A stretch of DNA of 64,000 nt from Okeania sp. SIO2B3 (lineage in GTDB: Bacteria; Cyanobacteriota; Cyanobacteriia; Cyanobacteriales; Microcoleaceae), in contig NZ_JAAHGH010000005.1 of assembly GCF_010672525.1 (NCBI RefSeq), positions 82,129 through 146,128 of the forward strand. Direction: 5' to 3'. The notes beneath the pieces are model-generated. The model did no database searches, was not told where the DNA came from, and saw only the letters and a program-made list of their open reading frames with translations. Position numbers and translations under genes: made by a program. Of the stretch, positions 1-8,303 are shown piece by piece. Numbering within the stretch: position 1 is the first letter of the stretch; each line of letters begins with the position of its first letter.

Positions 1-1
1 A

Positions 2-352
2 TTATTGGCAGGTTCCACGCGCTTAAAGGCGGGAACTGTTACCAAAATGGCTTTGAATATTTTATCAACGGGAGTAATGGTCGGACTGGGAAAGGTTTAT
101 GGTAATCGTATGGTTGACGTAGCAGTGAAAAATACTAAGTTACGCGATCGCGCCCTACGCATTATTGAGGATTTAACTGAGTTGAGTAGGGATGAGGCCA
201 CAAAGTTATTAAATAAAAGTAACGATTCAGTTAAGTTGGCACTTTTTATGTATTGGAGTGGTTTAGAAAAAGAAGAAGGCGACAGGATTTTATCTGAATA
301 CCAAGGTAATCTCAGAGCAGCATTGCAAAAAGTAGGAAAAATAGGGGATTAG
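2..352 (+). CDS. murQ: N-acetylmuramic acid 6-phosphate etherase, C-terminal part (5' end outside window)
   Basis: The frame is open to the window edge, so the TTG at base 5 is an ordinary Leu codon and not the start. The visible 116 residues begin LLAGSTRLKAGTVTKMALN, the conserved Gly/Ser/Thr-rich sugar-phosphate-binding loop of the MurQ/SIS fold, and continue with LGKVYGNRMVDV, another family signature. MurQ cleaves the lactyl ether of MurNAc-6-phosphate to give GlcNAc-6-phosphate in cytoplasmic peptidoglycan recycling. The C-terminal helical segment (from about LRDRALRI) matches the small helical domain that ends the family. It converges on the wall amidase at 612-2771, a sensible functional neighbour. 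The family call is firm; completeness cannot be judged. Confidence 0.93.
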   Translation, partial: LLAGSTRLKAGTVTKMALNILSTGVMVGLGKVYGNRMVDVAVKNTKLRDRALRIIEDLTELSRDEATKLLNKSNDSVKLALFMYWSGLEKEEGDRILSEYQGNLRAALQKVGKIGD

Positions 353-611
353 TTATTGAAGAAGGAGTCAGGAGTCAGAATTTCCTTCTGCCTTCTCCCC
401 CCTTTCAAAGCTATGCTTTATCAACATCTTTCTTAACATAAAACTTGACAAAATAGATAGGTTATGTATAAGTCTTTCAAAGGTTTTTGTCAGAGAAAAA
501 GTGTATTAAAAAGTACATTCTTTTCGATAACTTAAGTAGTTTTTCCTGTCTACTATGATTCTTTCTCCTTTCTCCCCTACTCCCTGATCCCCTACTCCCT
601 ACTCCCTCTTA

Positions 612-2771
612 CTACCGAGAATAAGCTTGAACATATCTAAGTATCCCACGAGCGATCGCCTGTGCCATACGACTACGTTGACCAGGGTCCGCAAGAATCC
701 TAGAATCATAATTACCAGTGACAAAACCCACCTCTACCAATACAGCAGGCATCTTAGTCTTTCTTAGCACATAAAAACGAGCGCGCTTCACGCCACGATT
801 ATTCATTGTGGGGAAACTTTCCAACATACTATTCTGAATATACTGCGCTAAAGCCTGGCCACTTTGATAATAAAAAGTCTCTAAACCATTCACATCAGGA
901 CGGCTCATACTAATAGCATTAGCATGAATACTCACAAATAGATCGGCACCTACCCGATTGGCCAATTCTGCCCGTGGTGGTAAATCTAAATCCCGGTCTG
1001 TCTTACGAGTCATCACCACTTGTATATTATTCTGCTCCAGGATTTGAGCTACCTCCAATGACATGGGCAACACAATATCCTTCTCGCGCAGACCAAAACC
1101 GACTCCACCTAAATCTGTAGGTCCTCCGTGCCCAGGATCTATAACTATCATTAACCGTCCATCACGCTGGGGTAATCTATTCGGCAAAGGAAAACGACGA
1201 TTACCATTATTAGTATTAGAAGGACGACCGTTGCGACGAGGCCAGGGGAAAGGCCACCGTCTTGGAAGTAAATTCCCTGGAGAATTTTGAGGTAATCTAT
1301 TCTGAGGAGATGAATTTTGGGGTAATGAACTGTTTCCCCGTGATAAGATTGAAGGTCTGGAACTAGAAGATTGCTGTCTAGGATCTGGCCGCCAACCAGG
1401 AGGAGTAGTACCAATATTGCCCCACCCCATGGGTAAAGATAACTTTTGTGGGGTTAGCTGAGTTACCTGGGCAATTTTGACATTAGTAGCAGGCTTAACC
1501 AGAATTGTTACTGTTTCTGGATCTTCTTGACGTATCTTTGCCCAAATTAAAGGACTGCCCACCCTTCGACTAGGTAACTTTAATCGGTCATCTACCTTAG
1601 CATTATATATAGTAATTCCATAAGCATCCTCTTCGGAATCCCAACCATTCGTATAGTTTAGAGCTCGATCCCCTGTAATTACTAAATCAGTACCATTTTT
1701 CAATACTACTGACTTAACAACAGCAAAACCAGTAGCTTGATTAATTGTTGGTGGTGTTTCTCCTTGAGGCCATATTGCTACTCCACCTGCATAAGCACGA
1801 GCTTGCCATTGAGTTTTAGTATTTGGAAGACTCACCGTCAAACGAACTACTGCAGGTGTTGTTGAAAGCTGAGTGAGTTGAGTAATTGTTAATCCAGATT
1901 TGTTAAATCTTTGATTTGCCTTGACATCTTTTGCTGTGAGAGTAGCATTCAGAATATCAATGGTCATCCAAGTACGGTCAACACTCTGCTTGAGTTCTAT
2001 TTCTGGTAGTTGACCGCTCGTTTGTAGAACTACTCCCTCTTGCTTTACTTGGACATCTTCTACTAGAGTTGGTGTACCAGTAGTAGCAACTTGATTAACA
2101 ACAGCAGGGTTTCTTCGTCTTAGTATGTTTTGATTACTCGGTCTCTCTATTCTGCGAGGAGGTAAAGGCGATCTTTGAGGAGGTGGGGGTGGAGACTGGG
2201 AAGTTTTAGGTGGTGGGGGTGGAGACTGGGAACTTTGAGGTAGCGGTGGTGGAGACTGAGGACTTTGAGGTAGTGGCGGTGGAGACTGGGGTTTAAGGTT
2301 AATATCTGAAGTAGAGGCAATCTTTTGAGGTGTGGGTATTTGTACAGTCCATTCGCTAGGAGAGATACCTCTAAATTGTACCTGTTTTGGGTCAAGAGTA
2401 TACCCATTATTTAATTCTACTACAATCCGAGCTGTTTGAGAATTAAATTGTCCTACTCTCACTGCTTTTATTGCCCCGCCGACAACTTGAGAAGTCCTAA
2501 TGCCTCCTAAAGTTGTTCCAGGTAGGTCTATAACTAAGCGAGTTGGGTTAGTTATTAGTTGTGCTTTTGGCTGAACACCTCCTTCAGTAGTAAAAGATAG
2601 TCGATTCTGATTTGCTTGAAACTGCCAAGATTCTAAGGTAGCAGCTTCAGTAGGACTTCCAAGTACAAAAACACTGAGTATACTTGGGAGTAAATAGCGT
2701 ACCATTAGATTTTTTCCCATCTGGGTACTTTTGAGAAATATCACACGATTTCCTGGATATATATTTTTCAT
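612..2771 (-). CDS. N-acetylmuramoyl-L-alanine amidase with AMIN domains and proline-rich linker (AmiC-like)
   Basis: This is a secreted zinc amidase that cuts the MurNAc-L-Ala bond of peptidoglycan, in filamentous cyanobacteria typically at septa and cell-cell junctions. A signal peptide is visible (hydrophobic YLLPSILSVFVLG, then PTEAA). An internal Met at residue 18 or 23 would give a more normal signal length than the annotated first Met, and no clear ribosome site decides this. Two AMIN-like beta regions (about 45-140 and 235-325) should target the protein to the wall. Between them (about 150-215) lies a Pro/Ser/Gln linker made of about four 12-residue repeats, visible as a 36-bp repeat in the DNA near 2170-2290. 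A second low-complexity Arg/Pro/Asn stretch precedes the catalytic domain (about 538-719). Zinc and catalytic residues are present: His in DPGHGG, Glu in LREKD, His in SIHAN, Glu in VEVGF. Confidence 0.95.
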   Translation of the reverse strand: MKNIYPGNRVIFLKSTQMGKNLMVRYLLPSILSVFVLGSPTEAATLESWQFQANQNRLSFTTEGGVQPKAQLITNPTRLVIDLPGTTLGGIRTSQVVGGAIKAVRVGQFNSQTARIVVELNNGYTLDPKQVQFRGISPSEWTVQIPTPQKIASTSDINLKPQSPPPLPQSPQSPPPLPQSSQSPPPPPKTSQSPPPPPQRSPLPPRRIERPSNQNILRRRNPAVVNQVATTGTPTLVEDVQVKQEGVVLQTSGQLPEIELKQSVDRTWMTIDILNATLTAKDVKANQRFNKSGLTITQLTQLSTTPAVVRLTVSLPNTKTQWQARAYAGGVAIWPQGETPPTINQATGFAVVKSVVLKNGTDLVITGDRALNYTNGWDSEEDAYGITIYNAKVDDRLKLPSRRVGSPLIWAKIRQEDPETVTILVKPATNVKIAQVTQLTPQKLSLPMGWGNIGTTPPGWRPDPRQQSSSSRPSILSRGNSSLPQNSSPQNRLPQNSPGNLLPRRWPFPWPRRNGRPSNTNNGNRRFPLPNRLPQRDGRLMIVIDPGHGGPTDLGGVGFGLREKDIVLPMSLEVAQILEQNNIQVVMTRKTDRDLDLPPRAELANRVGADLFVSIHANAISMSRPDVNGLETFYYQSGQALAQYIQNSMLESFPTMNNRGVKRARFYVLRKTKMPAVLVEVGFVTGNYDSRILADPGQRSRMAQAIARGILRYVQAYSR

Positions 2772-3125
2772 ATCAAGTTTAATACTTTATGAACTCCTCT
2801 AGATAGTAGATGTATTGATATACCCCTGATAATTTTTGGTGAATAGAATAATTATTAACCTGTAAAATTTACTCATACACCGAATTCACGCTTCAATAAC
2901 AACTTTCAGCATAACTAGAGGAATATACTATCATATAACTTTCTAAATAGTTGTCAGTTATTCCAGATAAATTTACCGATTTGGACAATATATTTTATTC
3001 CTTGTCGATATTTGCGGGTATTATAGCGATTTTCTGTCATGTAACATAAATGAAGAAGTTTGACGATCATTAAGTTAAAAAATAGCTCAAATACACTATT
3101 ACTTAAACTGTAGATTAATGTTTAA

Positions 3126-3257
3126 GTGGGTACTAATTTAGATGATATTGATGATATTTATGAGCAACAAGTTAGTTTAGTCAGAGATTTTCTAGAGAGT
3201 AAATTGAGTAGAGGTACAATAGTTAGCAAAAAACCAATTATAGCGGTTTTCAAATAG
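3126..3257 (+). pseudogene. Short ORF of 43 codons, possible gene remnant
   Basis: A GTG-started frame encodes a charged, amino-acid-balanced peptide (begins GTNLDDIDDIYEQQVSLVRD) that looks more coding-like than its surroundings. It ends inside the left end of the repeat at 3239, as if a longer gene had been cut by that insertion. No ribosome-binding site is convincing and I recognise no family. It may be chance. Confidence 0.25.
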
Positions 3258-3340
3258 ATAGACTACAGTGGCCAAAGCATTCTCCTACTCCCGCGCACCA
3301 AAAGAATTTTGTAGTTTACTTAAATGAAAAGCGCTGTAAT
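3239..3340. repeat. MITE-like element, TIR family ATAGC(G/A)GTTTT, copy 1
   Basis: The ends form an imperfect inverted repeat (ATAGCGGTTTTC on the left, GAAAAGCGCTGTAAT on the right). The internal text ATAGATAGACTACAGTGG recurs in the copy at 28427-28535. Length about 100 bp, no coding capacity. Confidence 0.6.
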
Positions 3341-3489
3341 GTTAAAGTCAGGTTAATAACATCTAAAATTATCAGTATAACAGTAGTGGTTCCTTAAATA
3401 ATATATTCAATCTGAAGAGCAATTTTCTGCAGTAAATTATTGAAATGTATTTCTGCGATCGCATCATAACTTGAAAATTTGCAGTAACT

Positions 3490-5301
3490 TTAAAAGCTCT
3501 TTACATCTTGAGAAATCATACTAAAATGTATACAGCAATCTCGTCCTTGTTGTTTAGCTTGATATAAAGCTTTATCAGCTTGGCCTATAAATGTATGGAG
3601 TGTTCGAGTCAATGAAGGGATCTGAGTCGTAACACCAAGGCTGATGGTAACTATTTGCCCTTTCCCACTAGGATGAGGAATACCTAAAGCCTTAATGGCT
3701 GATTGAATCTGTGCTGCTACTTCACAAGCCCTACTTTGGTCAGTATTTGATAAAATTACAGCAAACTCTTCGCCCCCATAGCGAGCTAGCAAGTCTGCCG
3801 GACATTTCAAAACTTCTTGAGCTGTATGAGCTATTTTAATCAAGCATGTGTCTCCTTCTTGATGACCGTAAAGATCATTATATAGTTTGAAATAATCCAC
3901 ATCAAGCATAATTAGAGATAAAAATTGCTTTTGTCTTGCCATTCGTCGCCATTCTTGGTCTAAAAATTCATCGAAGTAACGACGGTTAGGAATTTGAGTT
4001 AAACCATCAAGTCGAGCTAGACGTTCTAACTTGAGATTGGCTTCTTGAAGTGCATCCAGGGTGTTGCCTAACTCATCTGCTTGTAAGCGAGTTTGAGCGA
4101 GTAGATGGGAATGTTCTAAAGCGACACTGAACTGAGCTGCTAATTGTTTGACAAATCTAATTTCAGCAGGAGTCCATTCACGGCTGTTTTCACACTGATG
4201 AATACAAAGCAGTCCCCACAGTTTTGAACCCATGATTAAAGGCATAATAATTTGTGCCTTAATCTGAAATTGCTCTAATACTTCAATATGACAATCTTTT
4301 AAACCAGCATTGTAAATATCGGTGAGCACTTGCATACGCCCCTGTTGATAATAGATGGCATACTGTTCGCCAAAACAATAATCGTTGACTTTAATCGAAA
4401 GGGCCGAATCATACACTGGTAAAACGCTTTCAGAAACAAATTCCCCATAGCAGTAGTTACTCTCTGGGTTAAAGCAGAATATTCCTACGCGATCGCTCTC
4501 TAGAGCTTTTCTGACTTCTTTGGCAGTAGTTTTAAATAAAGTATGAAGGTCGAGAGATTCACGAATTTCTGAGATTAAGTTGAATAAAATCATTTGTTGT
4601 TGGCTAGCTGCTTGCAAATCTTTAGCTTGTTGTTCGACTTCAGCTAGTTGTTCTGCTTGCTGTACTGCAAAGCCTAGTTGAACAGCAATTTGAGTCAAAA
4701 AATTTACTGCAGAAGTTTCCCATTCATGGGGTTTAGAATGTTGATAGGCAGCCAGAATACCCCATAGCTTTTGTTTAATAAAAATAGGAGCAGTGGCATA
4801 TGCTCGAATGTGAAATTGTTCTAATATTTCAATATGACATTGGGATAACTCTGCTTTATAAATGTCTTTTACTATGAGTGTTTCATTATTGCGATACCGA
4901 CCACCTTGATGCTTCTGAAGATAACAATCATTCCAGACAGTGTTTTTGTCTGTAAACTCAAGTTCATCCCAACCAACTTCAGCAAATTCAAAGTCACCAA
5001 CAAATTCGCCCCCCCAGTCTTCGTTAAAACGATATACTGAGACTCGTTCGACACCTAAAAGTCTACAAGTTTCTTTTGTGGTTGTGCGAAAGATTGTTTC
5101 TAGGTCGAGAGATGCTCTAATCTTGCTGATAACTCGGTATATTGCTTTTTGTTGTGCATATATTTGCTCTAGTTGCTCAGTTTTATCGTGCAGTTGAGTC
5201 TCTACATTATCAATAGTAGGTAATTTCAATAAGCTAAATATTTGATTAATAATTTTACGGCTGATCGTAGATGATATAGATTGAGGTATTTTTTTCTTCA
5301 T
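3490..5301 (-). CDS. Diguanylate cyclase with two cyanobacteriochrome-type GAF domains
   Basis: This 603-residue soluble protein should make cyclic di-GMP from GTP under light control. A short N-terminal helix precedes GAF1 (about 60-220), GAF2 (about 240-395), a coiled-coil linker and GGDEF (about 430-595, active-site RYGGEEF near 507). Both GAFs carry the Cys-His dipeptide of bilin-binding phytochrome/CBCR domains (QCHIEILEQF near 153; DCHIEVLEQF near 336). GAF2 also has DYCF near 308, exactly 28 residues before its CH cysteine, the arrangement of DXCF cyanobacteriochromes that attach phycoviolobilin. GAF1 has a DCY at the equivalent place. The allosteric I-site position that should read RxxD reads CPAD, so product inhibition through that site is probably lost. 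The ATG start is taken because the frame has no better one. Chromophore binding is inference from motifs. Confidence 0.9.
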   Translation of the reverse strand: MKKKIPQSISSTISRKIINQIFSLLKLPTIDNVETQLHDKTEQLEQIYAQQKAIYRVISKIRASLDLETIFRTTTKETCRLLGVERVSVYRFNEDWGGEFVGDFEFAEVGWDELEFTDKNTVWNDCYLQKHQGGRYRNNETLIVKDIYKAELSQCHIEILEQFHIRAYATAPIFIKQKLWGILAAYQHSKPHEWETSAVNFLTQIAVQLGFAVQQAEQLAEVEQQAKDLQAASQQQMILFNLISEIRESLDLHTLFKTTAKEVRKALESDRVGIFCFNPESNYCYGEFVSESVLPVYDSALSIKVNDYCFGEQYAIYYQQGRMQVLTDIYNAGLKDCHIEVLEQFQIKAQIIMPLIMGSKLWGLLCIHQCENSREWTPAEIRFVKQLAAQFSVALEHSHLLAQTRLQADELGNTLDALQEANLKLERLARLDGLTQIPNRRYFDEFLDQEWRRMARQKQFLSLIMLDVDYFKLYNDLYGHQEGDTCLIKIAHTAQEVLKCPADLLARYGGEEFAVILSNTDQSRACEVAAQIQSAIKALGIPHPSGKGQIVTISLGVTTQIPSLTRTLHTFIGQADKALYQAKQQGRDCCIHFSMISQDVKSF

Positions 5302-5619
5302 CAGGATTTTTTATAAAAAATTATAAGCCAAATATAGCACTTTTTTAAAAAAAATCTGTGTAACCCAATTTTATTGGTTATTGATATTATTTATATTTTT
5401 TTGTATTGGAAAGCGGAGTAATTGAGTGTTTAAATGTGAAAAACTTGAGAGTTAATCTAGATATCAAACAGAGAGCTAAATCCAATCTAAAAATCAGCTA
5501 GAGTGATTTTTAAGATTATTCAATTTCACTTGGTATAATACAGCAGAAGGAAGAAGAAAGAAGGAAGAAGGAAGAAGGGATAAAGAAAAATTGGTGTTGC
5601 TGATTATGGGTATGATGCA

Positions 5620-5700
5620 AGCCCCCCTAGCCACCCAAAATTGGGGGGAATAAAACTCTAAAAGTCCCCCAAAATTGGGGGACCAGCGGGGGCTTGACCA
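5620..5700. repeat. Palindromic C/G-rich repeat flanking AATTGGGG cores
   Basis: Two short palindromes (AAAATTGGGGG type) lie as an inverted pair, bounded by GCCCCCCTAGCC on the left and CAGCGGGGGCTTG on the right. They can fold into a long hairpin. This is a common kind of intergenic repeat in filamentous cyanobacteria. Confidence 0.5.
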
Positions 5701-5793
5701 GAACCAAACAATCGTGCATTTATACTTCAATTTAGCAACGCCGAAAAATTTTCGTTGTCTGAGTTTTAAGTTTTTGATGTTTCCTAAAAGTCA

Positions 5794-5945
5794 TACCATT
5801 TTGAAAAAAGAATGTTATGAATAATAGGTATGATAAAAAGATTTTACAGGAAATGTCCCTTGAACAAAAACGATAATTTATGAGCTAAAAACTGGTATTG
5901 AAGCTATTCCCATACGACTCCTGACTCGGTCCTACTGACTTCTAA
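5794..5945. repeat. Dispersed 150-bp direct repeat, copy 1
   Basis: Near-identical in order and spacing to 57711-57858: both contain CATTTTGAAAAAAGAATGTTA, then AATAATA(G/A)GTATGATAAAAAG, then CTATTCCCATACGACTCC. No reading frame is conserved between copies. Confidence 0.6.
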
Positions 5946-6128
5946 TACCAAATCCGGTTTCCCTGTTTCCCGAATTACTACTCCCTAAGACCTAGGAGAT
6001 ACGGACGTTGCATGGAGCGTCCTGTACGATCATTAACAATAGTTTTGCGAAGCTAACGGCCGTTCGTTCCTGCACAATAAACGAATTTTGTACCTCACGC
6101 TTCTGGGGAATTGCTATCTATATTTAAT

Positions 6129-6219
6129 CAGGACTTACGCAGAGACTCTACATATAGCGAGGGCAAATACCATTTGCCCCTACAAATGGTGCTTTAAAAG
6201 TCAATTTGCGTAAGTCCTG
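6129..6219. repeat. MITE, 91 bp, TIR CAGGACTTACGCA
   Basis: Perfect 13-bp terminal inverted repeats (CAGGACTTACGCA at 6129-6141, TGCGTAAGTCCTG at 6207-6219) bound 65 bp that themselves contain an inner hairpin (GCAAATACCATTTGC). The same termini bound the tandem array at 48424-48969. Confidence 0.8.
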
Positions 6220-6230
6220 TTTAATATTAA

Positions 6231-6462
6231 TGAGGGTTTGCTGATTAAATCTCAAAGCACTGACAGATATTGGTTTCAGCCTTTTTAGGCCTTTAACAAA
6301 GTGCGCCTGTTTTCGGTCGCTCAAGCTCATGCATGCTAGTATTTTGGGATGATTATGGCAGAACAATCTTGGGACAAATATACCCGACTACCTCCTCTAT
6401 AATTTCCATTTCTCCTGTCTCCTACACCTACCACTCATACTTTATTCAGCAAACCCTAATTA
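6231..6462. repeat. MITE-like element, TIR AGGGTTTGCTGA
   Basis: Left end AGGGTTTGCTGATTAAATC and right end TCAGCAAACCCTAATTA are inverted. Related left ends occur at 24373, at 31066 and, inverted, at 45735-45926. The open frame on the minus strand here lies within the repeat and is not supported as a gene. Confidence 0.6.
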
Positions 6463-6554
6463 CTCAAACCTTCAAGTAAAATTTGTTCATTGTTTTTCCA
6501 TCTCAAATAATGAACCATTAATCATAAAAATTAGAGTACAGATAGAGGCGATCG

Positions 6555-7685
6555 CTAACTATTAACAACTTGTATTTGTGAGGTTAAAAATCGATCCATC
6601 CAAGCTTCTAAATAGGCTTGATTTGCTGCTTGTTCTTCTGGATTTTCTGTATCTAAAGGATGAGGTGCTAATCCTAATAGTGCCGCTGTTGTTACACAAA
6701 ACATTGACTTTTGAAAAGTCTGACAAATTTTGACTCGTAAATTATCTGTACCTCGGTTAGTTTTTTGGTAAACTTCTAGAAGATAATTAGGTAAAAAATG
6801 TCGCATATCTTGCATTAGTAATGTGGGTGGAATTCCTGCTCCTCCAATAGGTAATGGATCTGCATATAAAGCACCATAAGTAAATCGACTTTGTTCGGGG
6901 TCTATTTGTTGAGCTTGAGCGTTGTATGAAACTGTTCCTAAAAATGGTGTACCTCGGAAGAAAATTGCTTCTACATAGGGAACTGCTGTATCGGCTAAAA
7001 AAGTTAAACCTACTGATTCAGGAATTATTTCATAACGCTTACCTTTGACATTTACAGCATAGGTAATTGGTAAATTTGCTGCTGCTACTAACCCGGATAA
7101 AATATGCTCTACTACTTGAGGAATAGATGTCATTTTCCCTTGGTCATACTTATCAGATAGGGTCATAAATATGTCACTCATTACCCGCCAAAATTGACCT
7201 AAAGCGCTATAATAAGCTTGTTGACGAACTAAATCTGGTAAAAATTCTGGAAATAATTGATTGAGTGGTATTAACATCAAATTTCCTGTAATTTTGGCAT
7301 CTATTACTGTTTTTGCTAGTTGTTGAAATTCTGGTGAATCTGAGTATTTATCGAGACCTCCACCACCATGCCATAACATTCCTCTCATACAATATTCTGC
7401 ATACTCATAATTAATTCGGTCGTGCCACCAAAACTTGAGTAATTTACCTAATGAAATTTTGCCGTTGAAGTATTTAAAAAAGGGAAACAATTCTAAAAAT
7501 TGATGGTCGGCAATATAAATCAGATTCTTGGAATAAGCATCTAATACAATGCCATAACTTTTCAAAATACCGACTACTTCTAAGACGTTTTCTGGTGTAT
7601 CTTTTAATAGAGCTTGACCAGATTTTAAACGATTAATATAGACTGAAAGTGGATGAGTATTAAATTTTAAAATGGTGTTTGTCAT
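6555..7685 (-). CDS. chpX: CO2 hydration protein ChpX/CupB of the NDH-1 CO2-uptake complex
   Basis: This 376-residue soluble protein matches the ChpX/CupB family, the subunit that converts CO2 to bicarbonate at the NDH-1 variants specialised for CO2 uptake on the thylakoid. Family-like stretches include WWHDRINYEYAEYCMRGMLW, the glycine run WHGGGGLDKYSDSPEF, and a C-terminal helical half ending near LEAWMDRFLTSQ. Its length fits ChpX (constitutive system) better than ChpY/CupA, which is longer. It lies downstream of an ndhD on the same strand, as in ndhF4-ndhD4-chpX operons, but the 618-bp gap between them is unusually large. The zinc ligands cannot be assigned from this sequence alone. Confidence 0.9.
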   Translation of the reverse strand: MTNTILKFNTHPLSVYINRLKSGQALLKDTPENVLEVVGILKSYGIVLDAYSKNLIYIADHQFLELFPFFKYFNGKISLGKLLKFWWHDRINYEYAEYCMRGMLWHGGGGLDKYSDSPEFQQLAKTVIDAKITGNLMLIPLNQLFPEFLPDLVRQQAYYSALGQFWRVMSDIFMTLSDKYDQGKMTSIPQVVEHILSGLVAAANLPITYAVNVKGKRYEIIPESVGLTFLADTAVPYVEAIFFRGTPFLGTVSYNAQAQQIDPEQSRFTYGALYADPLPIGGAGIPPTLLMQDMRHFLPNYLLEVYQKTNRGTDNLRVKICQTFQKSMFCVTTAALLGLAPHPLDTENPEEQAANQAYLEAWMDRFLTSQIQVVNS

Positions 7686-8303
7686 AATTGTTTTTCCTAA
7701 GTTTGATTTTTTTGATTTGTTAGAGCTGCTAATACTAAATTTCTCGCATTTTTGCTACATTTTCTTGAGAGCAGGGATATAATAAATAATAGTTCTTTAC
7801 TTCATACCTATAATTGCTCAAAATATTGCTGAATCTTACTTATTACTTGACAACTGAAGTGTTCAAGAAATATAGCATTATTTTTAGGAGTTTATCTTAA
7901 TAAGTATTGATATTTTATACTATTTGTATCCCTGTTCCATTTCACAAAAATTGAATGATATATAGCAATCCTATTTAAGTTGTAATATTTTAGTGGTAGG
8001 GGCTAATGGCCTTATGCTAACGCAAAGCTCCGCTAATGCCTGTACAGGAGTCAGGAGTCATAATTTTAAAGGTTTTCAGTTCAAATTAACTATTATAAAA
8101 ATAATCACAACCTAATTTGGGATTGTTATAGTTTTAATTCTGAACAACTTCATAATATTCTGTCCGGTTGAATAGTTATAAAAAAGGAGAGAATAGTCAG
8201 GAGGAAAGAGTCAGGAAAAGTTTTTGATCGTGCTATTATCCGGACATGATATAATTGCAAAATACAAATAACTCTGAGTAGAGAATTCTTCTGCAAATTA
8301 TTC
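7686..8303. other. Gap of 618 bp between ndhD and chpX
   Basis: No gene seen. It contains a remnant of the TTCGGAGCAAGC/GCTAACGCAAAGC type repeat near 8017-8040, GGAGTCAGGAGTCA simple sequence near 8047, and AT-rich spacer. In the usual operon these genes are close, so the gap probably grew by repeat insertion. Confidence 0.45.

Larger units (their letters stand above)
2772..3489. other. Intergenic region 0.7 kb, AT-rich, with one MITE-like copy
   Basis: No recognisable gene lies between the amidase and the diguanylate cyclase, whose promoters do not face each other here. It holds one doubtful short reading frame (3126-3257) and a short terminal-inverted-repeat element (3239-3340), both listed separately. 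The remainder is AT-rich without visible signals. Confidence 0.5.
5302..6128. other. Intergenic region with simple repeats and interspersed repeats
   Basis: No gene is supported. Visible are a GAAGAAGGAA-type purine stretch (about 5541-5580), an inverted repeat of CCCCCAAAATTGGGGG type (about 5620-5700), and one copy of a 150-bp dispersed repeat (5794-5945) listed separately. The open frame at 5494-5730 is made of these repeats. Confidence 0.6.

Noticed and set aside
5494..5730. 78-codon open frame on the minus strand
   Set aside because: It is made of palindromic and purine-run repeats with Leu/Ser/Pro-rich low-complexity translation and has no ribosome site.
6148..6366. 72-codon open frame on the minus strand
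   Set aside because: It spans the end of one MITE and the start of another; the translation resembles no protein.
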